NCBI GenBank assembly: GCA_964550025.1
Contig: CAZJYI010000036.1
Span: forward strand, 16,024 to 80,023
DNA: 64,000 bases
Direction: 5' to 3'
DNA from: CAZJYI01 sp964550025
Lineage (GTDB): Bacteria > Verrucomicrobiota > Kiritimatiellia > UBA8416 > CAYOBW01
Shown here: piece by piece, positions 1 to 9,600 of the stretch
Layout: every line of letters starts with the position of its first letter
How positions within the stretch are numbered: the first letter of the stretch is position 1
Notes under the pieces: generated by a model
The model's input: only the letters and a program-made list of their open reading frames with translations
The model's database searches: none
Told to the model about the DNA's origin: nothing
Translations under genes and position numbers: made by a program

Positions 1-2
1 GG

Positions 3-911
3 GAACACGCCAAGAACGGGTGGAATGTCGTTCAGAACATCATGCGAAGCATCGGGAACGAACGGCTGTGCCGGCACAGCTTCGTCATCGCCATTGGCGG
101 CGGCAGCACGCTGGACATGATCGGTTTTGCAGCGTCAATCGTCCACCGCGGCGTCCGTCTGATCCGCATCCCGACGACGGTCCTCGCCCAGGGGGATGCC
201 GGCGTGGGCGTCAAGAACGGCATGGACGAGCACGGGATGAAGAACTACGTCGGGACGTTCGCGCCCCCGGTCGCCGTCATCAACGACTACGACTTCCTCA
301 CGACGCTCCATGACCGCTACTGGCTCGGGGGCATTGCGGAGGCGTTCAAGGTCGCGATGATCAAGGACGCCCTTTTCTTTGACATGCTCTGCAGCAACGC
401 TACGGCCCTCGGCAGGCGTGAGCCCGGGATCATTGAGCCCGTCGTCCGCAGAACGGCCGAGCTCCACCTCGATCACATCAGGACCAGCGGCGACCCGTTC
501 GAATTCGGCACGGCGCGGCCACTGGATTTCGGCCACTGGGCGGCGCACAAACTGGAAGTGCTTTCGAACTACACGCAGAGCCACGGCGAAGCCGTTGCAA
601 CCGGCATCGCGCTGGACACCCGCTATGCCGCGCTCACGGGACTGCTGAGCGAGGCCGAATGCGAGTGCGTACTGGCCGTCTTCACGGCCATCGGCCTCCC
701 GACCTACACGCCCCTGCTCAAGCGTGAAGGTCCGGACGGCAAACTGGAGATCCTCGCCGGCCTGGAAGAATTCCGCGAGCATCTTGGGGGACAACTCACG
801 GTAACACTTCCCAACGGCATCGGCCGCGGTCTGGAGGTCCACGAAATGGACCACGCTCGAATCAGGGATGCGATCGACTACCTGGAACAGCGGAGTTCCG
901 ATGAGGACTGA
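3..911 (+). CDS. eboD: EboD-like 3-dehydroquinate synthase family protein (5' truncated by the window edge)
   Basis: Sugar-phosphate cyclase of the 3-dehydroquinate synthase superfamily. The reading frame is open to the window edge, so the N-terminus is missing. Visible family marks are the dinucleotide-binding GGGSTLDMIGF, the RIPTTVLAQGDAGVG segment matching PTTLLAQ-D of DHQ synthases, and three probable metal ligands in GGIAEAFK (Glu), FGHWAAHK (His) and SHGEAVA (His). The next gene overlaps it by 11 bp and resembles EboE. That pairing is typical of ebo clusters, which handle movement of natural-product precursors to the cell envelope, so this is more likely EboD than the shikimate-pathway AroB. 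Substrate and product cannot be read from the sequence. The rest of the cluster (EboA, B, C, F), if present, lies upstream of the window. Confidence 0.8.
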   Translation, partial: EHAKNGWNVVQNIMRSIGNERLCRHSFVIAIGGGSTLDMIGFAASIVHRGVRLIRIPTTVLAQGDAGVGVKNGMDEHGMKNYVGTFAPPVAVINDYDFLTTLHDRYWLGGIAEAFKVAMIKDALFFDMLCSNATALGRREPGIIEPVVRRTAELHLDHIRTSGDPFEFGTARPLDFGHWAAHKLEVLSNYTQSHGEAVATGIALDTRYAALTGLLSEAECECVLAVFTAIGLPTYTPLLKREGPDGKLEILAGLEEFREHLGGQLTVTLPNGIGRGLEVHEMDHARIRDAIDYLEQRSSDED

Positions 912-2070
912 CACCCGGCCCACCGCCCATCTGACCTATTGCCTGAATGTACACCCGGGCGAGACATGGGAACAGAACCTGCGCGCCATGGAGACTCACG
1001 TCGCGGCGGTCCGCGACACCGTCGCACCTTCGCTCCCGTTCGGCCTCGGCCTTCGACTCAGTGCCGTGGCTGCACGGAAACTGTCGACGGCCGACAACAT
1101 CGAACGTTTCAAGGAGTTCCTGGACGCGAACAACTTCTACGTCTTCACCATCAACGGTTTCCCCTACGGGGAGTTCCACGGGAAGCCGGTCAAGACCAAC
1201 GTCTATCGCCCGGACTGGCGGGATACCCACCGTGTAGCGTACACCAACGAGCTCGTCGACATTCTTGCCGCTGTCCTGCCGGAGGGAATCGACGGCAGCA
1301 TCAGCACAGTCCCCATTTCGTACCGCCCGTGGATACAGTCGGACGCAGACAGGTCTGAAGCTGTCGACAATCTCCGTATCTGCGCCCGGCACATGGCCAA
1401 GGTGGAAGCACGAACCGGACGACGGATCCGCCTGGCACTGGAGCCTGAGCCGTACTGCTACCTGGAGAATACACCGGACACAATCCGGTTCTTCGAGGAG
1501 CTGCGCTCGAAGGAAGAGGGCGACCTTCTGCTCGCCTACGTCGGGGTCTGCTTTGACACCTGCCACCTGGCTGTTCAGTATGAAGACCTGCAGAGCAGTC
1601 TGCAGCAACTCATTGCCGCCGGAATCGCGATCCCCAAGATGCAGATCAGCGCCGCGCTGCGGATATCCGACACGGCGCACGCGCGCGAAAAGCTGGCGCC
1701 GTTTGCCGACGCCGTCTATCTGCACCAGGTCAAGACGCGCAGCGGCGAACGCGTCGACAGCTACGAGGATCTGCCCGCTTTTCTCGATGCGCTGCTTTCC
1801 GGCACGGAAGCCGGCGAAGCGCGTGTCCACTGCCACGTCCCGCTGTATTTCGAAGGGACAGGAGACTTGGGATCCACGAACGTCGCTTTGACGCCGGAGT
1901 TGTTCGGATGCGCCCTGCGCGCCGGCATAGACCACTTTGAGATCGAGACCTACACGTTCAACGTCCTGCCGCCGGAGCTGCAGGCAAAGGGAGTTGTCAA
2001 CAGCATCGCCGAGGAATACCGTTGGGTTATGCACCGGCTTCCACAGCCGACACGAGTCAGTAGGGAATAG
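901..2070 (+). CDS. eboE: EboE-like TIM-barrel protein (xylose-isomerase-like fold)
   Basis: Protein of 389 residues resembling EboE, the 'metabolite traffic' protein of ebo clusters, which has a sugar-isomerase-like TIM barrel. The N-terminal HLTYCLNVHPGETW, the VKTNVYRPDWR segment, LALEPEPYCYLENT and CFDTCHLAVQYED are the blocks I recognise. The acidic and His positions resemble the metal site of the AP-endonuclease-2/xylose-isomerase superfamily. I chose the ATG at 901 rather than 868 because it overlaps the end of the EboD-like gene by 11 bp, as in translationally coupled pairs, and the residues upstream look like out-of-gene sequence. No signal peptide is visible. A generic sugar phosphate isomerase/epimerase is the alternative call. 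Confidence 0.78.
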   Translation: MRTDTRPTAHLTYCLNVHPGETWEQNLRAMETHVAAVRDTVAPSLPFGLGLRLSAVAARKLSTADNIERFKEFLDANNFYVFTINGFPYGEFHGKPVKTNVYRPDWRDTHRVAYTNELVDILAAVLPEGIDGSISTVPISYRPWIQSDADRSEAVDNLRICARHMAKVEARTGRRIRLALEPEPYCYLENTPDTIRFFEELRSKEEGDLLLAYVGVCFDTCHLAVQYEDLQSSLQQLIAAGIAIPKMQISAALRISDTAHAREKLAPFADAVYLHQVKTRSGERVDSYEDLPAFLDALLSGTEAGEARVHCHVPLYFEGTGDLGSTNVALTPELFGCALRAGIDHFEIETYTFNVLPPELQAKGVVNSIAEEYRWVMHRLPQPTRVSRE

Positions 2071-2096
2071 CCACAGAAGGCACAAACGTCACAAGA
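2070..2096 (+). repeat. Nonanucleotide tandem array, 3 units, consensus GNCACANAA
   Basis: Three consecutive 9-bp units (GCCACAGAA, GGCACAAAC, GTCACAAGA) begin at the last base of the eboE-like stop codon and run into the leader of the methyltransferase gene. The same unit recurs on both sides of 54406-54497. Confidence 0.6.
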
Positions 2097-2109
2097 GAAG
2101 TCTGAAGTC

Positions 2110-3135
2110 ATGACAGAACCGAACGCTGCTCCCCGTCCCAACCGCATCATGGACCTGGCATCGGCCTTCTACGGCTCGTGTGTGCTCTTCACCGCCTCCG
2201 ATCTTGGCGTCTTCGCCGCACTGGCCAAAGCCGGATCCGCGACCGCCGAACAGCTTGCGGACGCCTTGGAACTGGACTTGCGCGGGGTGCGCCTGCTTCT
2301 CGATGCCTGTGTCGCCGAGGATCTGCTTTCGAAGGAGGGTGAGGACTACCGCAACACGGCGGAGTCGGCCGCCTTCCTGGTGCCGGGAACGCCGGGCGAC
2401 CTGAGCCGCGCGATCCGCTACAACAGGGATGTGTACGCCGCCTGGGGGAAGCTGCCGGAGCTGGTCCGTACCGGGCAGCCCGTAGAACGGCCGCAGATCC
2501 ATCTCGGGGAAGACCCGGAGCGAACGCGGCGTTTCGTCATGGCCATGCACGGGCGCGCCCTGGGCATCGGTCGTGCCGTGGTTCACCAGCTCGATCTTGG
2601 CGGCTGCACGCGGCTACTTGACGTGGGCGGCGGTCCGGGCACCTATTCGGTTCTCATGGCGCAGGCCAACCCACAGCTTTCCTGCACCGTTCTTGACCTG
2701 TCGGGAGTGGTCGCCGTGGCAGATGAGCTCATCGCCCAACAGGGCATGTCCAACCGCGTGAGTACGCTTGCCGGGGACTATCGCTCGACACCTTTTCCCG
2801 ACGGCATGGATGCGGTCGTCTTCTTCGGCGTGCTCCACCAGGAATCGCCCGACAGCATCGTTGACTTGTTCCGGAAAGCCCATGGGGCACTCAACCCGGG
2901 TGGGACCATCCACGTACTCGACATGATGACCGACGGCACGCACACGCAACCGCGGTTCTCGGCGCTCTTTGCCGTCAACATGGCGCTCACGACCGACTGT
3001 GGCTGGGTATTCTCGGATGAAGAGCTTGGCAACTGGCTGCGCGACGCCGGCTTCAGCGACTATTCGTGCGGCCCTCTGGCGCCGCCAATGCCCCATTGGC
3101 TTGCCCGTGCGCGCAAACCCGCGAGCGAAACATGA
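2110..3135 (+). CDS. Class I SAM-dependent O-methyltransferase (acetylserotonin O-methyltransferase type)
   Basis: 341-residue two-domain methyltransferase. Residues about 10-90 form a winged-helix dimerisation domain (FTASDLGVFAALAKAG...TAEQLADAL), and residues about 160-335 form the Rossmann catalytic domain. SAM motif I is LLDVGGGPGTYS, the acidic strand-2 end is CTVLDL, and motif III-like VFFGVLHQE and GGTIHVLDMM follow. Length and layout match small-molecule O-methyltransferases of secondary metabolism. It lies 39 bp after the eboE-like gene and shares an ATGA overlap with the next gene, so it is probably cotranscribed with the ebo genes and may modify the exported metabolite. The substrate is unknown. 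Confidence 0.8.
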   Translation: MTEPNAAPRPNRIMDLASAFYGSCVLFTASDLGVFAALAKAGSATAEQLADALELDLRGVRLLLDACVAEDLLSKEGEDYRNTAESAAFLVPGTPGDLSRAIRYNRDVYAAWGKLPELVRTGQPVERPQIHLGEDPERTRRFVMAMHGRALGIGRAVVHQLDLGGCTRLLDVGGGPGTYSVLMAQANPQLSCTVLDLSGVVAVADELIAQQGMSNRVSTLAGDYRSTPFPDGMDAVVFFGVLHQESPDSIVDLFRKAHGALNPGGTIHVLDMMTDGTHTQPRFSALFAVNMALTTDCGWVFSDEELGNWLRDAGFSDYSCGPLAPPMPHWLARARKPASET

Positions 3136-3764
3136 GACGCTCTGTCGGCTGGGCGACCCTGTTTCTCCTGATCCTGGCGATCATCCTGGTCCCGTTCTTC
3201 CTCTTCGGTGATACCATCGAAGCGTGGACGGAGCAGTTCGTCCGAGAGTCCCCCGGCGGTCGTCTCTGGGCGGCCGCAATTCTCGGCGGCAGTCTGGCCT
3301 CCGACATTCTGCTGCCTATTCCATCGAGCGTGGTGAGCACGGCTTGCGGCAACCTGCTCGGCTTCGTTGCCGGCGCCCTGACGTCCCTGGCCGGGATGAC
3401 GATGAGCTGCCTGGTGGGCTATTGGCTCGGCGTGTCTGGGGGAAGGCCTCTCGCCGAGCGCATGGTCGGCAAGGACGATATCACTCGCCTTGAACAGTGG
3501 AACCGCCGATTTGGCGAATGGACGGTTGTCGTGACGCGCCCCATTCCCGTGCTGGCGGAAGCGGCCGTGATTGTCGTCGGCATGGGACGCATGCGGCCCG
3601 CGAGATTCATCCTGCTCTCATCGCTGGCAAACACGGGAGTATCGTTCGTTTATGCCGCTGTCGGCGCCTACGCGGCACACGTCAATGCCTTCCTCCTTGC
3701 CTTCGCCTTCTCTATCCTCGTCCCGGGAATCGCCATCCTCGCAACGCGCGGGCGCGGCAGGTAG
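3132..3764 (+). CDS. VTT/DedA-family integral membrane protein
   Basis: 210-residue membrane protein of the VTT (SNARE-associated, DedA) family. Four to six hydrophobic segments are visible: the N-terminal anchor, the re-entrant loop region ILLPIPSSVVSTACGNLLG, a GYWLGVSGGR loop, and two C-terminal helices. The pair of acidic/arginine motifs typical of the family corresponds to LPIPSSV and VVTRPIPVLAEAAV. The start at 3132 overlaps the upstream stop codon (ATGA), indicating translational coupling. An earlier in-frame ATG at 3066 would lie inside the methyltransferase gene and is unlikely. DedA-type proteins flip or transport lipids. Here the protein may serve the neighbouring natural-product genes, which is inference. 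Confidence 0.75.
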   Translation: MRRSVGWATLFLLILAIILVPFFLFGDTIEAWTEQFVRESPGGRLWAAAILGGSLASDILLPIPSSVVSTACGNLLGFVAGALTSLAGMTMSCLVGYWLGVSGGRPLAERMVGKDDITRLEQWNRRFGEWTVVVTRPIPVLAEAAVIVVGMGRMRPARFILLSSLANTGVSFVYAAVGAYAAHVNAFLLAFAFSILVPGIAILATRGRGR

Positions 3765-3785
3765 TTTCGATTACAGAGAGCCTGT

Positions 3786-3816
3786 AGCCCGTCCGCCACG
3801 GGCGGAAACGCGGGCT
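3786..3816. repeat. Palindromic element (GTAGCCCG type)
   Basis: Nested inverted repeat: outer arms AGCCCG/CGGGCT and an inner stem CCGCC/GGCGG with a 3-base loop. It begins 22 bp after the end of the VTT gene. It could terminate that transcript, but there is no T-tract, so I list it as a REP-like repeat. Confidence 0.5.
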
Positions 3817-3848
3817 TCCCCTTGACAACACGTTTTCGTGCCGGTTTC

Positions 3849-3903
3849 AGCCCGCTTCCGGCATCCGCCTTCGCCGAGCTTCGGCGCGACATGGAAGCGG
3901 GCT
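3849..3903. repeat. Palindromic element with 11-bp arms
   Basis: Perfect arms AGCCCGCTTCC (3849-3859) and GGAAGCGGGCT (3893-3903) enclose an imperfect inner stem of CGCCGAGCTTCGGCG type. Together with the elements at 3786 and 3946 it fills the 323-bp stretch between the converging genes. Apart from these three elements I see nothing in 3765-4087. Confidence 0.55.
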
Positions 3904-3945
3904 ACTCGGGGGCGCGCCAGACGCCGTCCACAACGGGAGCAAGTT

Positions 3946-4029
3946 GGGAGATCGGTGTGTAGGAGTACGTGTACGAGTACGGGGCACGATCCGGCGCCTT
4001 CGATCCGTACTCGTACACGCGGATCTCCC
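3946..4029. repeat. Long palindrome built on TACGAG hexamers
   Basis: Arms GGGAGATC (3946-3953) plus GTGTACGAGTACGG (3969-3982) pair exactly with CCGTACTCGTACAC (4005-4018) plus GATCTCCC (4022-4029). The left arm has extra bases containing a further GAGTACG. The pairing is strong enough to form a hairpin between the two converging transcription units. It is most likely a dispersed palindromic repeat and could also act as a bidirectional terminator. Confidence 0.55.
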
Positions 4030-4087
4030 ATCCTCACGTGCGCTGGACTGTGAGTGTGAGACTGCGAATAGGAGCAAACGCGACGGC

Positions 4088-6595
4088 CTACAATCCCATC
4101 GTAGCCGGGTCGCCGTCCGGCGAGTCGTAGATTTTGCGGCCGTCGCGAATCGCCTGTCGGACATCCCGCTCGATCTTCGCGTACTTTGCGCGGTGTGCCT
4201 TGGCCTTCTCGTCCCTGGCGTGCAGAACGGAGAAATCCGGCATGTCGGCCCGGGGCAGCTCCTCAAGTGACTTCTTCCCGGCCTGAATGATGGCCAGGAC
4301 CTCGGCACGGCGGGCCGCGTTGGTGATCGTGCTCAGGCAGGGGCTCAGTTCCGGGCGGTCGAAGCTCGCCTTCGGCCCGCTGTAGTGGTCGGCTTTGTGC
4401 AGGGCATTCTCCGTCAACCCGGTCAGCTTGTAGAAACGCTTGCTCTGCTCGCGGGTCAGGGGGTTGCGACCCGGCGGGGGGCCGTTGCGAGCCGAATACC
4501 CCGTCGGGTAGTACGGTGCGTTCAGATCGATCCATGTCACCAACCTGTCCAGACTCTCCTTGTCCAGCTTGACCCGGGCATGCCGCGACGAATCCGCCGC
4601 AGGCGGAGAAGACGGGTGCCCCTCCTTCAGCATCCTGATCAAAGGACTCGTACGCGACCCCCAGCTCCCCGCGGGCAGATGTCCAGCCGGTCCCGCCCCG
4701 ATGGCCCCGGTGTAGCCCTTGCTCTGCAGCTCCGCGTATGACGCATTGAAGCCGAATCCCCTGTCACCCGCGAGGATGATCTTCTTCGCGCCCTTCCCGC
4801 CGAAGTCGTGGCACCGCACGCAGTGTTTGTCGAGCACGGGCTGGACTTCAGCCATGTAGCTGAACGTGCGTGGTTCGCCGTACCAGGGGATGAGCTTGCT
4901 GGGTTCACGCGCGAGAGCCTTGGTCAGCTTGCCGGACGCCGTATGCGTCCCCGCGCTGAGGCGCGACTCGTGGCAACCGATGCAGCCCTGTGTTTCCCCC
5001 GAGTGGATGGACGTGCCGGAACGCATGCTCTGGACCATCATCCCGTCCTTGTCCAGCAACTGGAAGTAGAGGAAGCGATCCGACGGAACAAGGAACGAGG
5101 CGCTGCCGTCGTCCTCCACCGGGGCCATCCCCAGGATGCGCTTGGCAATGAAACCCGACCAGCCGATCGGGCTTTCCTGGTGGCCGAGCGCACGCCAGAT
5201 GTGAGCGGCCTTGCCGCGTTTGCTGCGCGCCTCGACAACGCGAACCCACTTGACTGTACCGGGGGTAACCCCACCCATGTGCGTTCCCTCGTAGACGTTC
5301 TGGATGTGGAAGTGCCCGTCGTTGTTCGCGTAGTCCCTTGTCGACATCACCTTGACGGGGCTTGGGGAGGGCGCCAGCGGCATGGGATCGTAGCACCCGG
5401 GTCCCTCTTCGTGGATCTTCACCTCCTTGCCCGAGATGTCCCCAAGGTAGATGGCGGCACCGGCCCCCCGTTTGGGTGCAATGGCGCACAGGAACTGCGA
5501 GTTGTTCAGCGGGAAGGGACAGTTGTACCAGGGCTTCACGTTGCCAAGAGCATCGTTCCATCCGTGCAGACGATAGTCATGGCTGAGCGGGAGCAGAGCC
5601 TTTGCCTCTTCAGGCCAGATGCTGGTCATCTTGGGTATGCCGCCGCCCGGCTTGCGGTCTTTTGGCAGCACCAGCTTGGGTGGATTCTCAAAGCGTCTGA
5701 CGATGTCTTCCGGCCACGTGCGCACAATGGACTCCCGGCCGTCGATGGCTTTGCGCGGGTCGATCAGCGCAAGTGCTCCGCCGAGCGAACCGTGGTGGTT
5801 GCCAAGGATGCACAGGATGCGCCCGTCCGGCATCATCCTGGCTGTCCAGGGAGCAGCCGGGTGCGCCGTATTGTTGCCCCACACGACCGCCTGGCTGGTT
5901 CCGTCGGGATTCGTCACCCAGAAGCCGTGCCCGTCGCCGAAGTTGCGATCCACGTAGTCCCACCGGCTGTAGAGGATGCGCCCATCCGGCATCAGCGACA
6001 GCTCGTTCTCGTGGACCGTGCTGCGCGTGATCTGGTGGATGTTGGCACCGTCACGATCCATCCGAAAGAGCTGAGGAACGAGCTGACCCGCGCAGGGGAC
6101 GTACTTGTGATCCCGCGTCGAGCAAAATGCGATCTTGCCGTCCGGCAGGTAGATCGGGTCAACATCATAGATGTCCGGGGCAAAGGTGAGCTGCTTTGGC
6201 TCGACCTCGCCTTCGTCCGCGAAAAGCGTCTTGGGATCAACCGTGATCTCGTAGATGTGGAAGCGCCCGCCGCTGTCCTTGCACATCGAGAAGACAACGC
6301 GCTTCCCGTCAAAATGAACGCACGGTCTGCGTATGATCCCCTTGGGCACCGAAACCAGGACACGTGTCTTGCCCGAGGCCGGATCAAGCACTTTGAGCTC
6401 CGCGCCCATCTTCGGAAAACAGCGCGGGCGCATGTAACCATGCGTCCCGTCCCTGTCCGGCACACGAACAGTGTAGAGAATCGGTGTATTCCCCAGCACG
6501 GAAGCGGAATCCAGTTCCGCCCCCACAGCCTGCGCGCCGCACACCACGGCAACCAGGCATACAACCAGAGCAAGCCGTCCACACCATGGGATCAC
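4088..6595 (-). CDS. HzsA-related secreted protein: beta-propeller with two CXXCH haem c motifs
   Basis: 835-residue exported protein with a signal peptide (residues 1-26, ending VCGAQAVGA). Residues about 35-420 hold TolB/WD40-like blades (GKIAFCSTRD, DGRILYSRWD, DGRILCILGN). The middle part resembles the hydrazine-synthase-alpha 'middle' domain family. Two haem c motifs follow: CIGCH (about residue 537) and CVRCH (about 592). The C-terminus ends in DRLVTWIDLNAPYYP, as in planctomycete cytochrome-type proteins. It is probably a periplasmic dihaem redox protein. Real hydrazine synthesis is not implied, since no other anammox genes are visible. It is the last of nine collinear minus-strand genes of a carbohydrate locus, 100 bp after a PQQ-type gene, so it could accept electrons from an extracytoplasmic oxidation. 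Confidence 0.8.
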   Translation of the reverse strand: MIPWCGRLALVVCLVAVVCGAQAVGAELDSASVLGNTPILYTVRVPDRDGTHGYMRPRCFPKMGAELKVLDPASGKTRVLVSVPKGIIRRPCVHFDGKRVVFSMCKDSGGRFHIYEITVDPKTLFADEGEVEPKQLTFAPDIYDVDPIYLPDGKIAFCSTRDHKYVPCAGQLVPQLFRMDRDGANIHQITRSTVHENELSLMPDGRILYSRWDYVDRNFGDGHGFWVTNPDGTSQAVVWGNNTAHPAAPWTARMMPDGRILCILGNHHGSLGGALALIDPRKAIDGRESIVRTWPEDIVRRFENPPKLVLPKDRKPGGGIPKMTSIWPEEAKALLPLSHDYRLHGWNDALGNVKPWYNCPFPLNNSQFLCAIAPKRGAGAAIYLGDISGKEVKIHEEGPGCYDPMPLAPSPSPVKVMSTRDYANNDGHFHIQNVYEGTHMGGVTPGTVKWVRVVEARSKRGKAAHIWRALGHQESPIGWSGFIAKRILGMAPVEDDGSASFLVPSDRFLYFQLLDKDGMMVQSMRSGTSIHSGETQGCIGCHESRLSAGTHTASGKLTKALAREPSKLIPWYGEPRTFSYMAEVQPVLDKHCVRCHDFGGKGAKKIILAGDRGFGFNASYAELQSKGYTGAIGAGPAGHLPAGSWGSRTSPLIRMLKEGHPSSPPAADSSRHARVKLDKESLDRLVTWIDLNAPYYPTGYSARNGPPPGRNPLTREQSKRFYKLTGLTENALHKADHYSGPKASFDRPELSPCLSTITNAARRAEVLAIIQAGKKSLEELPRADMPDFSVLHARDEKAKAHRAKYAKIERDVRQAIRDGRKIYDSPDGDPATMGL

Positions 6596-6695
6596 TCGTC
6601 ACCTTCCTCTCCGAACACCAGCCACGCATCGGTGTTCGTAGTGCGCCCGTAAGGGCGTCCCGTCGGTTGTCAATGGATCACATTCAGCACCGCTG

Positions 6696-9600
6696 CTACT
6701 TTCCCCAGCACCGCACGGAGCCATCCTTCATGCACAGGTAGAGTCTCCCGTCAACCGCGATCATGCCGTCAAAAACGGGCGGCGACTCGAGCGCGTATTC
6801 GGCGACGCCGCTCCCGTCGCTCGCGGTTACCACCTGCAGCATTCCGCCGGCGCGCCCTTCGTATGCGGCAAGCGGATCGTCTTCCTTGACCACATCCGGC
6901 GGCCCGGCGAGGAAGAGCGTTTTGTCTGCCAGCACCATGGCCCGTGCCCGTACCGGCACCTTCACCTGCCACTTCGGGGGATTCTCCCGGCTGTGTCCCG
7001 GTCCCCGTTCGCGCGCGGCCGCTTTCGGCGTGAGAATCGGCTCGTTGTCGTTGTCATCGGCAACCAGGTCATGGCCGCCCGTGCCGGGGTCGAAGTACGG
7101 GCTGCGGCTGAAGGAGGTAGAGAAAGTGTGCAGTGCGTACGTCGTGTCGCTGTCGAACACTAGAATCTGCCCCGTCTTCGGCGCACGGTAACCATAGTAC
7201 AGCCCTGGCCACAGGGCTGCATACATCCAATAGACGCGGTCAAAACCCGTCGTATCCAGGAACCCGCCCGAAGCAATCAGGTGCCGTTCCATCTTGCGTG
7301 CCCCGTGCTTGGCAGTCACCGGCGCCTCCAGCGGATTGAGATCCAGGTCAAAGACGTTCTGTAGCATGTACAGCTTGTCGTTCTCGCAAACCAGGATATC
7401 GGTCCGCCCGCCGTCCATCCAATGCGCGCCGTGCGGGCTTGCCAAGGAAGGGTCCTCCCACGGTCCATCCAAACGTCGCCGATGGCGCACGGCCCCCGTG
7501 GCAACGTCCAGCCCGTAGAGAAACACTCCGCCGTCCAGGAAAGAAGACCGCCCGGCCGCGACGTAGGCGACCCCGCCCTTCACCAACACGCTCCCATGCA
7601 CAGGCCAGGCCGATTCAAGCTGCCCGTACGAAACGATCCGCCGGTCGCGCGGCGCTGCACGGAAGCGCCAAACCAACGCACCGTCCTTTGCCCGCAGACA
7701 GTAGACCCAACCGTCCGTGCAGCCGAAGAGGACACGACCCGCGTCGACCGTTGGCGGAGAATCCACGGGACCGCCGGCCGTGAAACGCCACAGCGGTTTG
7801 CCGTCCGTCGCATCGAGGCAGTGCACCGAATGGGACTCCTTATCGGAAACGTACAGGCGCCCGTTCGCAAGAACCGGTGGCGTCAGTTCTCGGCCGACGG
7901 GCGTCTGCCACGACTGCTTTAGCCCCTTGGCGGGCACGGGGGTTGCGGTCGTGCCGCTACGAGCGCTGTCGTGGCGGTAGGTCGGCCAGTCTTCGGATTG
8001 CCGACTGCCGATTGCCGATTGCCGATTGGAGGCAGCGAACGCCGGGCCCCTTTCGAGTCTTTCTGCTCCCTGCACCCTGCTCCCTGCCCCCTGTCCTGCC
8101 GGCGCCAGCGCGTTGAACCCGTTCAGCTTCACGCCGGGAAAGCAGAAGCAGGGAGTCGGGGTTACGTAGATCATACCGTTGGCGGGCATGAACCCGTAGC
8201 GGCAAGTGCTTCGAACCCAGTCGTTGCGCGAATGAGCGTCGCCGTTCAGATCCACGAGCTCGATACCGCGCTTCGACCACATCATGTAGTTGGGTGTGCC
8301 ACGCCCGCGGTAGCATCGCACGTGGTGCCCGGGCGTGAAGAGGTTCTTTGTGTCCACCTGCTTCACCGGCTCACCGGTACGTGGATCGAAAGCCGTCGCC
8401 GCAACCGTTCCCAGCCAGAGCTGTCCATTGACGACGAAAACGTCCGGCGGACCACGAAAGCTGTTCTTGATCGGTTTTCGCCAGAGCTGCTTTCCGCTCG
8501 AGGCCGAAAACCCGCAAACTGCCCCACTATTGGCGAGAATCACCACGTCGCCGTGCATCACGAGCGTCGGTAGCGTCAACCGCGGCTGTTTGACCGGTGT
8601 CTGCCAGAGTTGTGCACCCGTGTCGAGATTCAGTGCCGTCACCCCGGCCCTGTTGCAGAAGCAAACCCGCCCATCGTCGACGGCAAGGGTCAGGTCGCCC
8701 AGGTACCCCACCCCCTTTTTCCAGAGCGTCTTGCCGCTCTCGATGTCAACAACCGCAATCCTGTCGGGTTTCGCCTCATCCCCATTCTTCGGAATGTCTC
8801 TAGCCCGAAGAATGAGCTTGCCGTCAACAGCCAGGATCTCATCCACATCACCGAGCTGACGAAAATCGCGCACCACCTCGCCGCTATTCGCGTCCAGCTC
8901 GCTGACGCACGCACGGTAACCCAGCGTAACGAACAGGCGGTCCCCGACGGCGGCCAACCTGCGCGGCAAGGTCAAAGGAGAGGAGAAGAGCCGTTCCCTG
9001 GGAGCGGCCCACGGCCCCAGCCGGTTGTTGCTCCAGGCGCGAGCGCCCCACCCCTTCACGGGCCGCCTCCAAAGCTCGATGCCGTTGAACGCGTCGCGGC
9101 AAACCAGCGAGGCTCGATCCGGGAATCGCTTGCTCTCCCGCGGAGTTTCGTGAACGCCGATCGGCCCCTCGTCGATGAAGTAGAAGATGCGGCCGCCGGC
9201 GGAAACGGCGCCCGTCATGCTCATGTCCGCCTCGTGGCTACGCGACCAGAGCGGGCCGCACTGCCACCGGAGCTCACGAGGCGGACCGACGACGGTGTCC
9301 GTCGACACGGCATTGTTGTCGGCGCCGTAGAAGAAGAGCGGCCATTCATCGATACCGGGCGGGACGGGCTTTGTGAACGTCACAAAGCCGCCCTCGATGC
9401 GCGATACGGGGTGCGGGATCCGGGACAGCCACTCCTTGTTCCCCTGTTCACGCACGATGGCCACACCGCGAGGACACAGGACACGCAGTATCTCGGAACC
9501 CGCATCCCGCATCTCGCATCCCGCATCGACAACCACCAGGCTCACCAGGTTGTCTACGTACGGGAGCGTCTCCCCATCGAACATGTCTATGGTGATCTTG

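Noticed and set aside
862..2085. 407-codon minus-strand frame opposite the eboE-like gene
   Set aside because: Shadow of the plus-strand coding sequence; composition is incoherent and there is no domain.
4088..6595. Hydrazine synthase (anammox)
   Set aside because: Only a family-level likeness to the alpha subunit; no beta or gamma subunits or hydrazine dehydrogenase are visible, and such HzsA-related proteins are widespread in non-anammox bacteria.
4808..6652. 614-codon open frame on the plus strand
   Set aside because: It is antisense to the HzsA-like gene, has no family resemblance or domain pattern and is explained by high GC content. The minus-strand product has a signal peptide, propeller blades and haem motifs.
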